From NCBI GenBank assembly GCA_023101885.1, contig JALPQD010000242.1, positions 2,161,277 through 2,225,276 on the forward strand: a stretch of DNA of 64,000 bases. Direction: 5' to 3'. Below, one piece after another: positions 1 to 11,745 of the stretch (positions are counted from its first letter, which is position 1; each line of letters opens with the position of its first letter). The DNA is from Typhlomys cinereus. Taxonomy: Eukaryota > Chordata > Mammalia > Rodentia > Platacanthomyidae. Under the pieces are notes generated by a model. The model did no database searches and had not been told where the DNA came from. It saw nothing but the letters and a program-made list of their open reading frames with translations. Both the position numbers and the translations under genes were made by a program.

Positions 1-795
1 AGAACAAACTGCTTTACAATCTCTGTACTTTTCTAATCTAGTAACCCAAATAATGAAGTTAGAAAGACGAGGAAAATCATGCTACAAAAGACCTAATGAA
101 AAGGCATGTGGGGAGTCAGTGCAGAACGGACGGTGTTGTACAAAGGCAGAAAAGAAATCTAACCAATGAACATAATTAACATGACGGCAGTCAAGGGTGG
201 AAAGATTTTCCAGAAAGAAGGTCAGTGTCATTAAGTTATAGAAGTCGAGTACATTAAGAACTAAAAAATGACCATTAGATGTGTATTTAAGACAATGATT
301 GTGAGCAAATTTTCAGTGCACTTTTTTTATTCTACAGTGAGGGGGTAAATAAAATTAATTGGATTATATAAGAAGCATATTGGGCATACAAAAGTTGCAA
401 TGGCCACTGACATTAGGAACAGAGAGATATCAAACCAGAAACATTTAACTGAAGAAAACAAACATGCTGATGATAACAATCACTAAAGGGGCCCAAGAAA
501 GACCATAGTTTCTTGAAGAACAAGCAACATGGATTCCATGACTTACCATTTTCTAATTAAATATTTGGGGAAGGAAAAGAAACCTGGCTTGATCCCAGTG
601 ATCAAAGGATACTCTCCCTGTACCACACAGGGTGGCCACCTAGAACATACAATAGAATCCTTACTAGTTCCTGGATCGCAACAAACTGATGTTCCAAAAT
701 ATTACTTCATCTCAAAAATTAATGTATCCCCTTAATCCAAATCAATCACATCTTCTATAAGTAACATATCAGCCTCTTAACAAATTTCCCACTTC
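1..795. other. IMPACT intron 4, no feature seen
   Basis: AT-rich sequence with no splice-flanked IMPACT exon on minus and no clear repeat that I recognise. Confidence 0.6.
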
Positions 796-812
796 AATTC
801 TTGCTACTTTCT

Positions 813-867
813 TTTTTTTTTTTTTATTATTATTTATTCAACTGTGTGCATATGTGTGTGTATGTGC

Positions 868-926
<59 letters not shown>

Positions 927-1132
927 TGTGTAGAATCATGGACGAATTCGCGAACCACCACGGACGCCTCCACCTCCTTCTGCCCCGGGATTCACAGGCT
1001 CCGCCCTACCAGGACCAGAAGCGCAGGCCGCCCCCGCTTCCGCCTGGCGTCTATACGTGGGATCTGGGATCCGAACTCGGGACCTTCTGCCTGCAAGGCG
1101 GAGGCTTAACCCCTGAGCCACCTCTCCAGCCC
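813..1132 (-). mobile_element. Young tRNA-derived SINE, copy 1
   Basis: Read on minus, the element has a tRNA-like head (GGGCTGGAGAGGTGGCTCAG, A box) with a B box AGTTCGGATCC, a GC-rich body, a CA microsatellite and an A/T-rich tail. A 17-bp target-site duplication AATTCTTGCTACTTTCT flanks it exactly (796-812 and 1133-1149). It belongs to the short-body subfamily with TTCGCGAATTCG. It lies in intron 4 of IMPACT. Confidence 0.93.
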
Positions 1133-1185
1133 AATTCTTGCTACTTTCTAAGAAATCGTAGAACTCTGATCATTTTTGACAACTG

Positions 1186-1524
1186 AGAGCTAAGCCTTTA
1201 GGCACATCAGTGAGGGATTATCTGATTAAAGCAAGCCTATAAGGGATTATCTAATTGATGTGCGAAGACCCAGCCCATAAGGTGTGGAACCATTCCCTAG
1301 GCAGATAGATAAAACACAGAGAGCTGCGTGAAATCCAGCAGACTTGCAACTAGAGAGTATGTCCTTCTCTCAGGTCCCCCATGGACATTGTGTGGCCAGT
1401 TCTAGGCTCTGCTGGGAACTCTACTGTCAGATCAGCTGTAACCCAGCCCCATGAGCATGAATTGTTCCCTAAAGTGTTTGAGTCAGGTATTTATTACAGC
1501 AACAAGAATAAGAAGCTAAGATGC
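1186..1524 (+). mobile_element. MaLR-like LTR
   Basis: The segment resembles non-autonomous ERVL-MaLR LTRs of rodents: GAAGACCCAGCCCATAAGG, CCATTCCCTAGGCAG near the middle and TTTGAGTCAGGTATTTATTAC, CAGCAACAAGAATAAG at the end. A similar sequence recurs at 34787-34995. There are no coding domains. Confidence 0.6.
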
Positions 1525-2025
1525 CATGAAAAAGGATCCTTTCTGAGTTTGCTAAGCATGTACATGTTACACTACCTGCCATGTAGTATCTATTGAAAGA
1601 ATGAATGAGTGAAGGAATGAATGAATGAGCAATTGAAAAATACAGTATCTGCAGACTGTTAGTCTTTCAGCCTAATAGAAGAGAACCGCCATTCAAATGT
1701 ATTCAGAAGTTTCAAGAATTACCATGGTTAAAATTTCGCCACCATGTGTCATTCTACACATCCTATGACAATGTAAAGCAGGAGCACTCTATCTGTGAAT
1801 TTGCTTTGAGATTGGTTTCTAAATATCATTTTATCTATTAGCTTTATATATTACTATATTTTAAATCATATGTGCATATGAAATTACATAACTAACTTTT
1901 AAGATCTCTTCAAGTGAATCTCTTTGGTAATGAAAGGACAGTTTAGGCATATGTTTACAAAAAGCACGAACATAGTAGAATCACTCTCAGTATTTTTAAA
2001 GAAAAGACACCTGCCACTTACTTAC

Positions 2026-2088
2026 ATATATATCTCCTCAAGACTGTTTGCTAAGTCTGCACGTTCTTGTCCTTGCAGCCAAGGAGCA
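2026..2088 (-). CDS. IMPACT: IMPACT coding exon 4
   Basis: This 63-nt exon contributes one base to the split Asn codon, then encodes APWLQGQERADLANSLEEIY and two bases of the next codon (Ile in the human protein). It matches the RWD-domain C-terminal half of IMPACT, with small differences from human (Gln for Lys, Ala for Ser). The acceptor is CTTCTTAG (AG = plus 2090-2089) and the donor is AT|GTAAGTAAG (GT at 2025-2024). I searched 1-2020 by eye on the minus strand for the next exon (QNIGESILYLW...) and did not find it, so the gene continues left of the window. Confidence 0.93.
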
Positions 2089-2974
2089 CTAAGAAGCAAT
2101 GGAACATAAGAGTTATTCAGGAATTATGTTCACTTATCCACATAAATCCTGATTAATAGATAATTTGGTCTTGTTATTGTCTATTTATATAAGTCTGCAC
2201 ATATCCAATGCTTTCATCGGCTTTACTTAACTCTCTCAAGAAACTATGGCAAAATCATCACCAAAATGATTTTTAAAAAACAGAAGTTTAGTTCATAGGG
2301 CACTATAAATCCACCCAAGTGACAGAGCAGGTTCAAGAACTGAAATGCCCAGACATATAACTTTTTCTAACTGTAACACCAAGTGCAACAATGAGCTAGC
2401 TGTCACATTACAATAATACTTTTGCCAAAAGTATGTTTACAAACATTCTGTATTTCTCATTTGTGAGAAATGAAAACATTACAGAGTGCATGCAAATGTG
2501 CTCTCGCGTATTAGCACTGTGCCAACAGGCAGGGCACAGTAAGCTGGGCTACTGAGAACGCCCCCTCAACAACAATGGAAGGAGGCAGAGAGTGTCACCT
2601 CAGGGAACTTGTTGGGACGGTTGGCAGACTTGAGTACATGCTCAAAAAACTGCGGGAGGGTCCGAGACACTCCAAAAGCTACGCTTCCGGGACACTATGA
2701 TAAAAAAGAAGGAAGGTTTTCTTCCCCATTTCTACAGATGACTGTATAGTCGTCTTATCCCTCTGAACTGTGTGGTTTTTCTTTTATACAAAATGGCATA
2801 TTTTAATGTGTTTTATGTATTTTTATTTACATGCTCTGTGCCAAATCAAACAAGTGTCTGAATTTCGATATACATTTTAATAAAAGTATTTTATACAAAT
2901 ACAACAAAAGTATAGCTACGTATCTTCAATAGTGAACATTTTTATTAAAATATAAATGTAGAAATGTAGCTTAC

Positions 2975-3027
2975 TTCAACTGATAAATGGGAGGTGCTGT
3001 ACCTGGGTATTCGCTTGGTAGCATCAC
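2975..3027 (-). CDS. IMPACT: IMPACT coding exon 3
   Basis: This 53-nt exon is too short for ORF calling. It encodes VMLPSEYPGTAPPIYQL plus two bases of an Asn codon. It continues the RWD domain from exon 2 and carries the family's YPxxxP motif. The acceptor is GCATTGCAG before GTGATG, and the donor is GAA|GTAAGC (GT at 2974-2973). The human protein has Asn where this one has Ser in VMLP(N/S)EYP, as far as I recall. The split Asn codon is completed by the first T of exon 4, which confirms the phase. Confidence 0.95.
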
Positions 3028-3902
3028 CTGCAATGCAGTGTAAAAACACATCTGTTTACATTTCATCCTAGTTCGAATGTAACTATATTTATAAAGCTAG
3101 TCAATGAAAAAAAAAAAACCACTAACTTGCCAAATTCCAAATAGCAGCCATTGTTTCATTAAATGACAGGGGAGAATCCCCTCTATATCCATACTTGTAC
3201 AATGAGTAAGCTGTTACTGAGACAGACCACCAACATGTTTAGAAGCTGTATGCTTGCAGAGAAAATGCTAAAGAGTGGTAGAATAAGGGGAAGAAGGATA
3301 GAGATGAAAGGTCAAAGAAAGCAGACACAGGGGTGTTATGCCCTGATTTCAGTGAATAGTGAGTGATACTATGCCATTTTCCAAATACTGTTCTGAAACT
3401 ACAAAATCATTCTGTGAAATACCATCAAATATGGCATACGAAAACACTGTCACATAATAAGGCACAATACACATTTCTGTTCAGTTCAGTATTATGAAGA
3501 CAAACACTGCCAAACCCAACTTAGCATCCTGTACACGGAAAGCAGAGGTGGTCATTGCATAAGCTCTACAACAGATCATTCCTTTTTTCTATTCTAACTG
3601 CGACTGACCCACCCTGCCAACTGGTCATTCCTCTGAAGGGTTTGCCATCTTTCTAGGCCTGAATCCTCCCCAAGGATAACAAAAAGATGGTACTAGCACA
3701 TTTGGGAACAAAAGATCCAAGAAAAGAAGGGCTGAAACCGCCACTGGAAGCAAGGCTTAACTTCTCCGTATTTAGATAAAGCATGGCAAAAGCCAACAGA
3801 AACAATTTCGAAAATAACTCGTGCTAGAACAATCATGAAAGCACAACGGATCGTCATAAACACTGTAACTGAAAAAGGTGTCTGTGGGGGGAGGGGCAGT
3901 AC

Positions 3903-4031
3903 CTGTAAGCAAAGTGTCCATTTGGGGTCATCTATATCGTCGCTAATTCTAATACAAAATATCTTGGCACAGTCATCAATGACGCACCATTCCTCTCCAT
4001 AAATGGCTGCCATTGCTTCAATTTCCTCATT
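3903..4031 (-). CDS. IMPACT: IMPACT coding exon 2 (RWD domain start)
   Basis: This 129-nt, phase-0 exon encodes 43 residues from NEEIEAMAAIYGEEW to DPKWTLCLQ, which match the mammalian IMPACT RWD domain as I know it. RWD domains mediate binding to GCN1. The acceptor is TTTCAG before AAT (CTG on plus at 4032-4034) and the donor is CAG|GTACTG (GT at 3902-3901). Intron 1 is 908 bp (4032-4939). The open frame continues past both splice sites, so ORF boundaries overstate the exon. I see no frameshift or stop. Confidence 0.97.
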
Positions 4032-4599
4032 CTGAAAGTTGATTGAAAAAAAAAAAAAAACAGTCAACAAATACACATACCTGAAAACCTATTCTTGCTA
4101 CATTTTTGGCATCAGCAGTCAACCTCACTAGCCCGGATGAAGACTCAGTCCCAGGCCAACTGTTCTTAGCAGGGGGCTTGAGGGTCTTCCTGGCAGTATT
4201 GCCACGACTGGAACCTGCCTTACTCCTTCCTGCAGTACCGGTTTGGGCCTTTCCTGGTCCATATCACATATCCGCACTTCTATCCTGTGCCAGATGCACC
4301 AGTAAAAAGCTAAGACACAGCTCCGACCAGGAAACATCTACAAGGCGCACCAGGTCACCGTATTTCTGCCACATTGTCTTTTCTGGTGGTTTCTGATTTA
4401 GATTTTTTCCCCCTTTAATTTGGGGGCAGAGATGGGTGCTTTTGGATAATCGGATCCTCAAAGCGCTTCAGGACTGGTTTGGTTTGGGGTTAAACGGGAA
4501 TAAGGGGTGCTAGAGGTTGAAAATGAGAAGCTAGGTATGCACTCGACTTCGGGTCATCTCGTTGCCTCAAGGCCCTGTCGGAAGACAGTTCCAGACCCA

Positions 4600-5390
4600 G
4601 AGGAGCAGCGGATGGGTAGGCCGGGGGCTCCCGGCGCCGTGGGGGCGCGCACTTTGCAAAGGGGGCCACCGGCTCTCCAGGGCCGCGTCCAGGGCTAGCC
4701 GCGGCGGCAGTGCGGGGAGCAGAGCCCCGGTTTTCTGCTCTCGGCCGCGTGCTGACGGTGGACGAGGACCCCGGCGAGGCCGGCCGAGCTGCGTACCGCG
4801 CCGCGCCGGGTCGGTGGGCCACAGCGCGGCCCAGCGGCCCGCCGCTGCACGCGGCCCCGGGCGACCCGAGCGGGAGGCCGGCGGTGGCGAGGCGAGGCCG
4901 GGCTGAGCCCGGAGGGTCGGAGCCCCGCCGGGGCCTCACCTGCCTCTGGTCGCTCCCTGCGTCCCCCTCCGCCATGGGACCCCGGGAATGGCCCTGCGGC
5001 CACCGGCTCTCCCGGATCCAGTGAGCAGGGGGACCCGGAGCCGCGGCGGCCAGAGGCGCGGGGGCGGCGGAGCGGGCGACCCGGAAGTGCAACCCCGCCG
5101 CGCCGGGCCGCGCGCATCTGCTTCCGGGTGGCCGGCCAGGTGTCGCCGGGAGCGACGGCGGCGCCGGGTCCGCGCGTCTCGTCCGCATTATCCTTGCAGC
5201 GTCCCGGAGACCCCGGGGCGGCGGCCCGCCCGGAGGCCTCTCGGCTGCGTCGGCTGCGATTGGCTGCGGTCGGGGGACTGCCGTACCCCACTGAGGCCCC
5301 TGCACTGTGGAACCCGGGGTCACCGCCGCGCCCCGGGAATGACTCCACCCTCGCCCGCATCTCGGGCTCATCTTTGTATTTCAAGGCAGA
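4600..5390 (-). promoter_or_regulatory. IMPACT: IMPACT promoter CpG island
   Basis: This block of about 790 bp is dense in CpG and GC while both flanks are AT-rich. It covers IMPACT exon 1, the start of intron 1 and about 400 bp upstream. There is no TATA box near the ATG. Two ETS-type cores, CCGGAAGT at 5081-5088 and CTTCCGGG at 5121-5128, face each other 33 bp apart about 110-150 bp upstream of the ATG, where housekeeping promoters often start transcription. The TSS itself cannot be read from the sequence. Confidence 0.8.
4940..4975 (-). CDS. IMPACT: IMPACT coding exon 1 (start codon)
   Basis: This exon encodes MAEGDAGSDQRQ, the conserved N terminus of IMPACT. IMPACT is a cytosolic RWD-domain protein that competes with GCN2 for GCN1 and so restrains eIF2-alpha phosphorylation during amino-acid starvation. 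On the minus strand the ATG is at 4975-4973 with G at +4, and the exon ends in CAG followed by the donor GTGAGG (GT at 4939-4938). It is in phase 0 with exon 2. A much longer open frame runs through this region, but it reads into intron and CpG-island sequence and is not the gene. Identification comes from the match to the known IMPACT N terminus, with exons 2-4 following in order. Confidence 0.95.

Positions 5391-5391
<1 letters not shown>

Positions 5392-5430
<39 letters not shown>
5392..5430. repeat. (GATT)n tetranucleotide microsatellite
   Basis: About nine perfect GATT/TTGA units sit exactly at the outer edge of the IMPACT CpG island, where GC-rich promoter gives way to AT-rich spacer. 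It is a simple repeat with no coding content. Confidence 0.95.
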
Positions 5431-6147
5431 TTGTAACAGGTTTGGAGCTATCAGGTTTGGTCTAATTTTGGCAAGCATGGTTTCTTACCAAAACAACGGG
5501 GAATGTTCAAAGCGTGAGAAAAACTTTTATTCTCTTCCACAACTGACTGCAGATGCAACATTTTTGTGCGAAATCCTTTGGGTATGTGACCCTAGTGACG
5601 CTACTCAGAAAAAAACCATTGTTTTTGTTATCCAAAAAGAAAGTAGTATTAATGAGTAATAAATTCATTCATATGATCAGTATCATTGCACTAATTAATG
5701 AAGTATTCCATTGCTGTCACCTCAACCCAGGCATTTGTTCAATTGTTCACGATACGCATTTTATCTACCCATGTCCATCCCCCTAAATTTTCTTCCCATA
5801 TATCCAAAATTGCAAAATACTTCGTCGCTTCTTTCTTCCTTCATCCGTCACCATGGCATTTTTCTGACCCAGCCTCGACTTTTTCTCAGGGTGTGTTGCC
5901 AGAGTATATGAAATGATTAATTCCACACACGGTTTTTGAGGTTCTCGTTGTGCCGAGCCCTAGGGATGCAAAAATTAGGTGCTATATATATTGCCTTTAA
6001 GAAGTAAAGATGGGGGACATCAAAGCAACCATAAAAATGGGCTGGAAGCATGTTCTGTTGTGTTAGCAGCCATAAGAATCCCACAGTTAACTGTCACTTA
6101 ACTTGCCGTCTATCTAAACTGTCCATGGCATTCATGATATATATCTT

Positions 6148-6184
6148 TTTTTTAATTTATTCAGTTGCGTGTGTATGCATGTGT

Positions 6185-6223
<39 letters not shown>

Positions 6224-6423
6224 ACCACGGACGAATTCGGGAACCCCCATGGACACCTCCACCTCCTCCTTGTTTACTCTGCCTGGGGATTCACAGGCTC
6301 CGCCCTACCAGGACCAGAAACTCAGGCCACCCGGCTTCCATGTATATAGGGTCTAGGATCCGAACTCAGGACCTTCCGCCTGCAAGGCAGAGGCTTAACC
6401 CCTGAGCCACCCCTCCAGCCCCC
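6148..6423 (-). mobile_element. Young tRNA-derived SINE, copy 2
   Basis: Same family as the element at 813-1132, in minus orientation. It is flanked by a perfect 16-bp duplication TCATGATATATATCTT (6132-6147, 6424-6439). It has the longer body with a CCTTGTTTACTC segment. It lies in the IMPACT-OSBPL1A spacer. Confidence 0.93.
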
Positions 6424-6640
6424 TCATGATATATATCTTACAACTACACAAAGTGCTGGTTTTCAAACCTAAAACATTTGTTCTTTACAAAAGGGGGGAG
6501 GGTGGAATTATTTCTTCAATGAAACTTGTAAAAGCAAAGCAAGTTAAAATGCTTTGGCTAAAATAACAGTAATGAGCCTGAAGTTCCAGCTCTTCAGCAA
6601 TCTTCCCAATGTCTCCTCAAGGACTTGAAAACCACGTATA

Positions 6641-6712
6641 AGGAACTGGAGTATAGCTCATTGATAGAACAAGGGCTGCTTGGCTTGGATCCCCAGTGCC
6701 ACACACTACAGA
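6641..6712 (+). mobile_element. ID-like SINE
   Basis: GGAACTGGAGTATAGCTCATTG and GGCTTGGATCCCCAGTGCC match the tRNA-Ala-related ID head with A and B boxes. Confidence 0.6.
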
Positions 6713-8223
6713 AATTAATTCAGCTTTACCTTCTAAGCAAGATACAACATACAGTAGTAGCTCTTTTATAGCAACTCTATCAGGAAACTATACCCAGGAT
6801 CCCCATTAATTCCTACTTCCTCAAAACTATAAGCTTTAAGTCTTTCTAAATTCAGACTATAAATAGAAATGACCCTTTGTACCAAAAAGAACCAGAAACA
6901 AAATTAAAACTTCCAATTTTCCCTGACCTGTTTAAGCATGTGACCAATATAAAGAACCATAAGCAAGGCCCATATTTGGGCACACAGAGTTCTTCAGAAA
7001 GAGGAGATGGGTAATTACTGATGTCATAAATGTAGCAGGCAGCCTCTATTTGAAGAATGTATTAAGGGAAAAGATTATAAATCAGTTGGGGGAAAAAAAC
7101 TACTTAGTGTGAACATTGAGCACTTTACAAGTATAAATGAGATGCTATGCTATTTTTCAAATGGAGATCTCGAGCAGGAGAGGAGTCTTTGGGCCTGATT
7201 CTGCTGATTTCTACATCCATTTACTCAAATGATTACAGTGTCTTAATACTGAATAATTTTCTCATATTGGTCCTCCTGTCCTGTCCAACCCTTGACTACC
7301 CTCAAAACCTTAAACATTGCCTAAGCTTGAAGCAGGAGACACAGTCCTGTTTTTCATGACCTCTACAACCAGACAACAGCTTCTGTTGACTGATGCTCTG
7401 ATATCCCTTATTTTTCCTCGTGTAAATTAAATCACACACCCTCTGGCTACTTCTCCCAAAAGTCCGCCATGCTCCACCACAGCCTCTTTCCCTGTCTCTG
7501 ACAGCTTGGCTCCTCCCCCTGGGCTCTACCCAGCTTCTCTTCACACTGCCTAAGCCTGAGACAACTTGAAATTATAGCCAACTTCATCTGTGCCTTCCTG
7601 ACTTCTGGCATGGAGGCCAGGTCAAACTGTGGTCACATGATATGAAACTTCCCTCTGTACTCTGGAAAATTATAAAGCTGGAAGCTTCCTTTTGTTTGGG
7701 GGTGCCTGTGAATTCTGAGGCTTAGAAATTTCTCTGAAGTCTTCAGATCCACACCCACAACCTTCTGCCCCCACCACACTGTACAAGGCAGACATTTTCC
7801 TTTAAGTTATCTCTGCCGTTCTAATGTTCCCCCACCTAAGTCTAAAGTATGGTCCCCGTACCAAAAAGCTCCTTTTACTAAAGCTCATTTCTGAAGGGTA
7901 GTCTACTATCAGCTTCCTTCTCTAATAAACCGCACAATCTGTCCTTGTTTGTTATAACAATATCCTCTTTCCTAGTCTTCGATTCCATCTAGACCTCTTA
8001 AAGTTACTCTGTTCACTTCTGCCAGGGCAAACATCCAACATGTATGGCATTTCCTTCCCTGAAGCACACCATCCACCCATCCCACCTTCATGATAATGCC
8101 TACACACCTTACCTCACAAGGCTTATTCCTGGCCTGCTCTCAGATTTCATCTCCCATTGGTTCAGCCATTTCTGTTTTCCTGGATCTTTCCTTGAAGAAA
8201 GAATTTCATGGTTTCAAAAAAGG

Positions 8224-8582
8224 TGTCGCAGTTCACCTGCATGGTTGCTGATAAATGATCATCAAACAGCTTAAGGGAACAAGTTTATTCTTACAGTCAC
8301 AGGCTGAGGGAACTGTCCACACCATCTCCACATAATGGCAGAGGGACCATCCTTACTTGCCAGACCAGCATATCTGGCCAAGTGTACACTAGGATGCCAA
8401 CTCTCTCAACCAGCTCTCTCTCTTTTATTCCAGGACCTAATCCCACCCACCTGGGCCTTCCCCATCAGCTAGACAATCTCCTGCAGGTCTGCTCTGGGCT
8501 TACTCAACCATTAATTCTCTACAAATGTGCCCAGAGCTCAAACTCTTAATAGTCAAGTTGACACCTGTGCCTAACTATGACA
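8224..8582 (-). mobile_element. MaLR-like solo LTR (family X, copy 1)
   Basis: A TG...CA element of about 359 bp. On minus it starts TGTCATAGTTAGGCAC and ends CTGCGACA; AATAAACTTGTTCCC, a polyadenylation-type signal, lies near its 3' end. Landmarks CCCCATCAGCTAGACAATCTC and AGGGAACAAG recur in three other copies. No internal coding region is present. Confidence 0.72.
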
Positions 8583-10635
8583 GTAGAAAACCATTATTTT
8601 ACACAGTAGACACGCGGTAAGGTTTAACCAAGATCTGCAAAGGGATATGTGACTAAAGAAAAGGAGGTTTGTTTAAGGATAGTCGAGTAGCTGAATAGTT
8701 GGAATGATAACAGAGGTCCTCGGCAAAGTGGAGGGATACACATGTGGCCAGGTTCCTCCAGGCTTCCATCTAGAAGAGAGATGCAATGGTTGGCTGTACC
8801 CAAAGGTCTCTGTAAGAAGGATTTTAATACATTTCTTGCATAGCCAATTTAATTTTGGTGTCTTTTTCTTTAGGACCCAGAGTAGCACAGCCAGCTTTAG
8901 GAAATACTAAAACACCAGTGGATTCTGTTCTTTGAGTAAAAGTAATTTGTTGAGAGGCTACTAGGTATAGGTGGTTCCAATGTCCTCTGTTCTAATAGAA
9001 ACAAACTGAAATCCAGCTTAATGTAAATCTAATCTTAACCAATCAGAAGCTTCCAACTAACCTCTAGGGACTTTGTACCTTAGCCAATCAAATAGTCCTT
9101 CTTGGTGGAGCACAAAACTCTGAAGTTGGATGCTGTCCAATTCAGGAAGAAGTGAGTGCCCGAATAAACTCAATTAATATTTTAATCTGCCTAGATATCT
9201 TTACCAATATTGACTTGCAGTAGTAATATTATCTGTTACTAATATATTTTCCTCAGGAAACTATGTTCTTTAAATATTTAAAAAAGCATGGGCTGGGGCA
9301 TAATTAAATAGAACTGTGTTTAACACATGTAGTTCTCTAGGTTAGATCTTTAGCACTGCGTGCATAAAAAATATGTTTTAGAGCAAACCTTAATACACTT
9401 AATAACATCAGTATTGATGATTCATCCATATTCTCTGTTTAAAGATCAATGAAAGGCAACTACAATGGTCAAGAAAAGTGGTAAAAATATAGATATCTAA
9501 GCGCTGGATAATTAATCTATAATTGTATGCAGAAGCCCTGTCAATGAAGTTGTCAAGACAACAGCATCGATATTAGCAAATAATGGGGAAAGGAATAAAA
9601 AATCTTTTAATATTATAGTATCACCATAAATAATAATATTGCTGCTTTGAAGATTAACTGACAATTTGTAATCAATAGCAATAAAAAGTAAGGGTACCAG
9701 GGTTGTTTCCCAACATCAGGACATCTGAAAAGAATGGAATACTAGAGTCTAATATGTAATTCTAGAACTCACATCCACAGAGGTGGGAATCAGGAAGTCT
9801 GTTACACCATCACTAGTCAACACCCCCATTTCCTAAACAGGTAACCTAACCCCCAATGAGTATACAGGTATTTTATAACCTCCAGGACTGTGGTTGATCT
9901 CCAAGTTAACAGTAACTGCAAATGTGTGTTCTACAAAAATTAATCTTTCAATATGTAAGCAGGTCAATGGGAGTATGTTCTGGCAGTCAATTTCTGCACC
10001 AGTGTGTTAAGAAAACTGAGAGTTTTAAGATAGATTTCTCAGAGCCTTTAAATTCCAGTACATAATGTAGTAGATACTACTATGCAAAGGACCGGGCTGC
10101 AGAATCTTCTTCCAGCCCGGGGTCTCCGTGCTGCAAAATTAATAGGCTCTCTTTTGATAAGCACTATTTTGTTTATTTATTTACTGACAGGCTGTCACAT
10201 GCATATCTCAACTATATGTGCCTGGAGTCTTGGAAGCGTAGTGAAATTCTCCTCCAAAAATTATGTGTGTCATGCATACACGCACAATTGAGTAAATAAT
10301 AAATAATAAAAAAAATTTTTAAATCATGTGTGTGTGTGTGCGCACACGTGTTCACATACATATAGAGGACAGATATTGATCCTGGATATCCTTTTTATTT
10401 GAATTTTTGTTCTTCTAGTGTTTTGTACATGAAAATACTGAATTTGTAATATTTAGGCATCTTAATTCCCTACCCCGCCACCTCCTTTCCCTCATACAAC
10501 CCTTCTTCTCTGACAATTTCTTGCCTAGTTTCATGTCTTTTCACATATGTGGCTCACTGAGTTCCATCAGGGTTGCATGTGATTTGCTGGTGCATGAATC
10601 AGATTATCAGTGGGCACGTCATTGAGGAAAGCATA
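8583..10635. other. Intergenic spacer, no gene seen
   Basis: AT-rich spacer. A weak ID-like head (GGGCTGGGGCATAATTAAAT) lies at about 9293-9365; otherwise nothing supportable. Confidence 0.55.
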
Positions 10636-11057
10636 TGGCGCAGTTCGTCTGCATTGTTGCTGATAAAAGACCATCAAACTGCTTAGGGGAACAAGGGGTT
10701 TATTTCCTTACGATATTCTGGTTATAGTTCTCAGTCCAGCTTGATGGGAGAGCATGCACCAATACCAGGGCCGAGGGAACTGGCCACACCACCACCACAT
10801 AATGGCTGAGATGGACAATGCTTATTTGCCAAACCAGCATGTCTGGCTAAGTGAACAGAAGGATGTGGACTCTCTCAACCACCTCTCTGTGATTTATCCA
10901 GGGTCTAATCCCACCCACCATGGATTGGGTCTTCCCCATCAGCTAGACAATCTCCTTCAGGTTTGCTCAGGGCTTAACTCAGCTATCAACTCTCTACAAC
11001 TGTGCCCAGAGCTCAAACCCTCTACAGTCAAGTTGACACTTGTGCTTAACTATGACA
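10636..11057 (-). mobile_element. MaLR-like solo LTR (family X, copy 2)
   Basis: Same family as 8224-8582, with GCAGTTCGTCTGCATTG at the left and GCTTAACTATGACA at the right. It is longer by insertions around 10710-10760. Confidence 0.72.
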
Positions 11058-11544
11058 TCCCATCATCATTAACCTTCGTCAGGCTCTCAGGGAGATGCAG
11101 GGTCTCTTGAGATCTTTCTTTTTCCACAGAGAAATGCTGACATACATATGGAATGAATCTGTGCAGGTCTTGTGACAATATACAGAGTTGCAGAGAATTC
11201 CTGGTTGCAACAGCAGGGTCCTGCTGAGAAGATAATGTCTGGCCTCGCTCCCTTCAGGCTCTTGCGATCTTACCATTCTCTCTTCTACTACGGAATGTTC
11301 GGGGGGGGGGGTTGTACATCCTATTTGGGACCAAGCAGTACACAGTCACTTATTTTCTGCATGTAGGTCAGATGTGATCGTCTGTAATAAACACTTCCCA
11401 TTGTGGAAGGAAGATTCTAGATTGAGTACTGAGTATTCCTCCAGTCTATAGAATGACAAATGTTTAAAAGGCAGCTTTATAATTAGACCTTAATATCTTG
11501 TACCCCACACACACGTACACCATGTCTGTCTTGATCATTCTCCA

Positions 11545-11745
11545 CCTTAGGTTTTGAGACAATGGCTCTCACTGGCCAGTGCTCACTGGTTGGCCAGACT
11601 GGCTGGCCAGTCACCTTTGGGATCTGCCTGTCTCTGTGCACCCCCCACACTAGGACTGCAGAGGTGAAGGCTCTGGGGGTCTGAACTCAGGATCTCACAC
11701 TTGTGCAAACAGGCCCTTTACCAAGTGCGCCATCACCCCAGGCCT
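11545..11745 (-). mobile_element. B4-like composite SINE, antisense
   Basis: A B1-like antisense part (TTTTGAGACAATGGCTCTCAC, GACTGCAGAGGTG) is followed by an ID-like antisense part (CTGAACTCAGGATCTCACAC, CCAAGTGCGCCATCACCCC). On minus this is the ID-then-B1 order. Confidence 0.6.

Noticed and set aside
4490..5384. Open frames of 293, 229 and 138 codons across the IMPACT island
   Set aside because: Only the 12 codons of IMPACT exon 1 within one of these frames match a known protein; the rest is intron and upstream GC-rich DNA.
10754..11110. 118-codon open frame
   Set aside because: It lies wholly in a MaLR-like LTR and shows no known domain.
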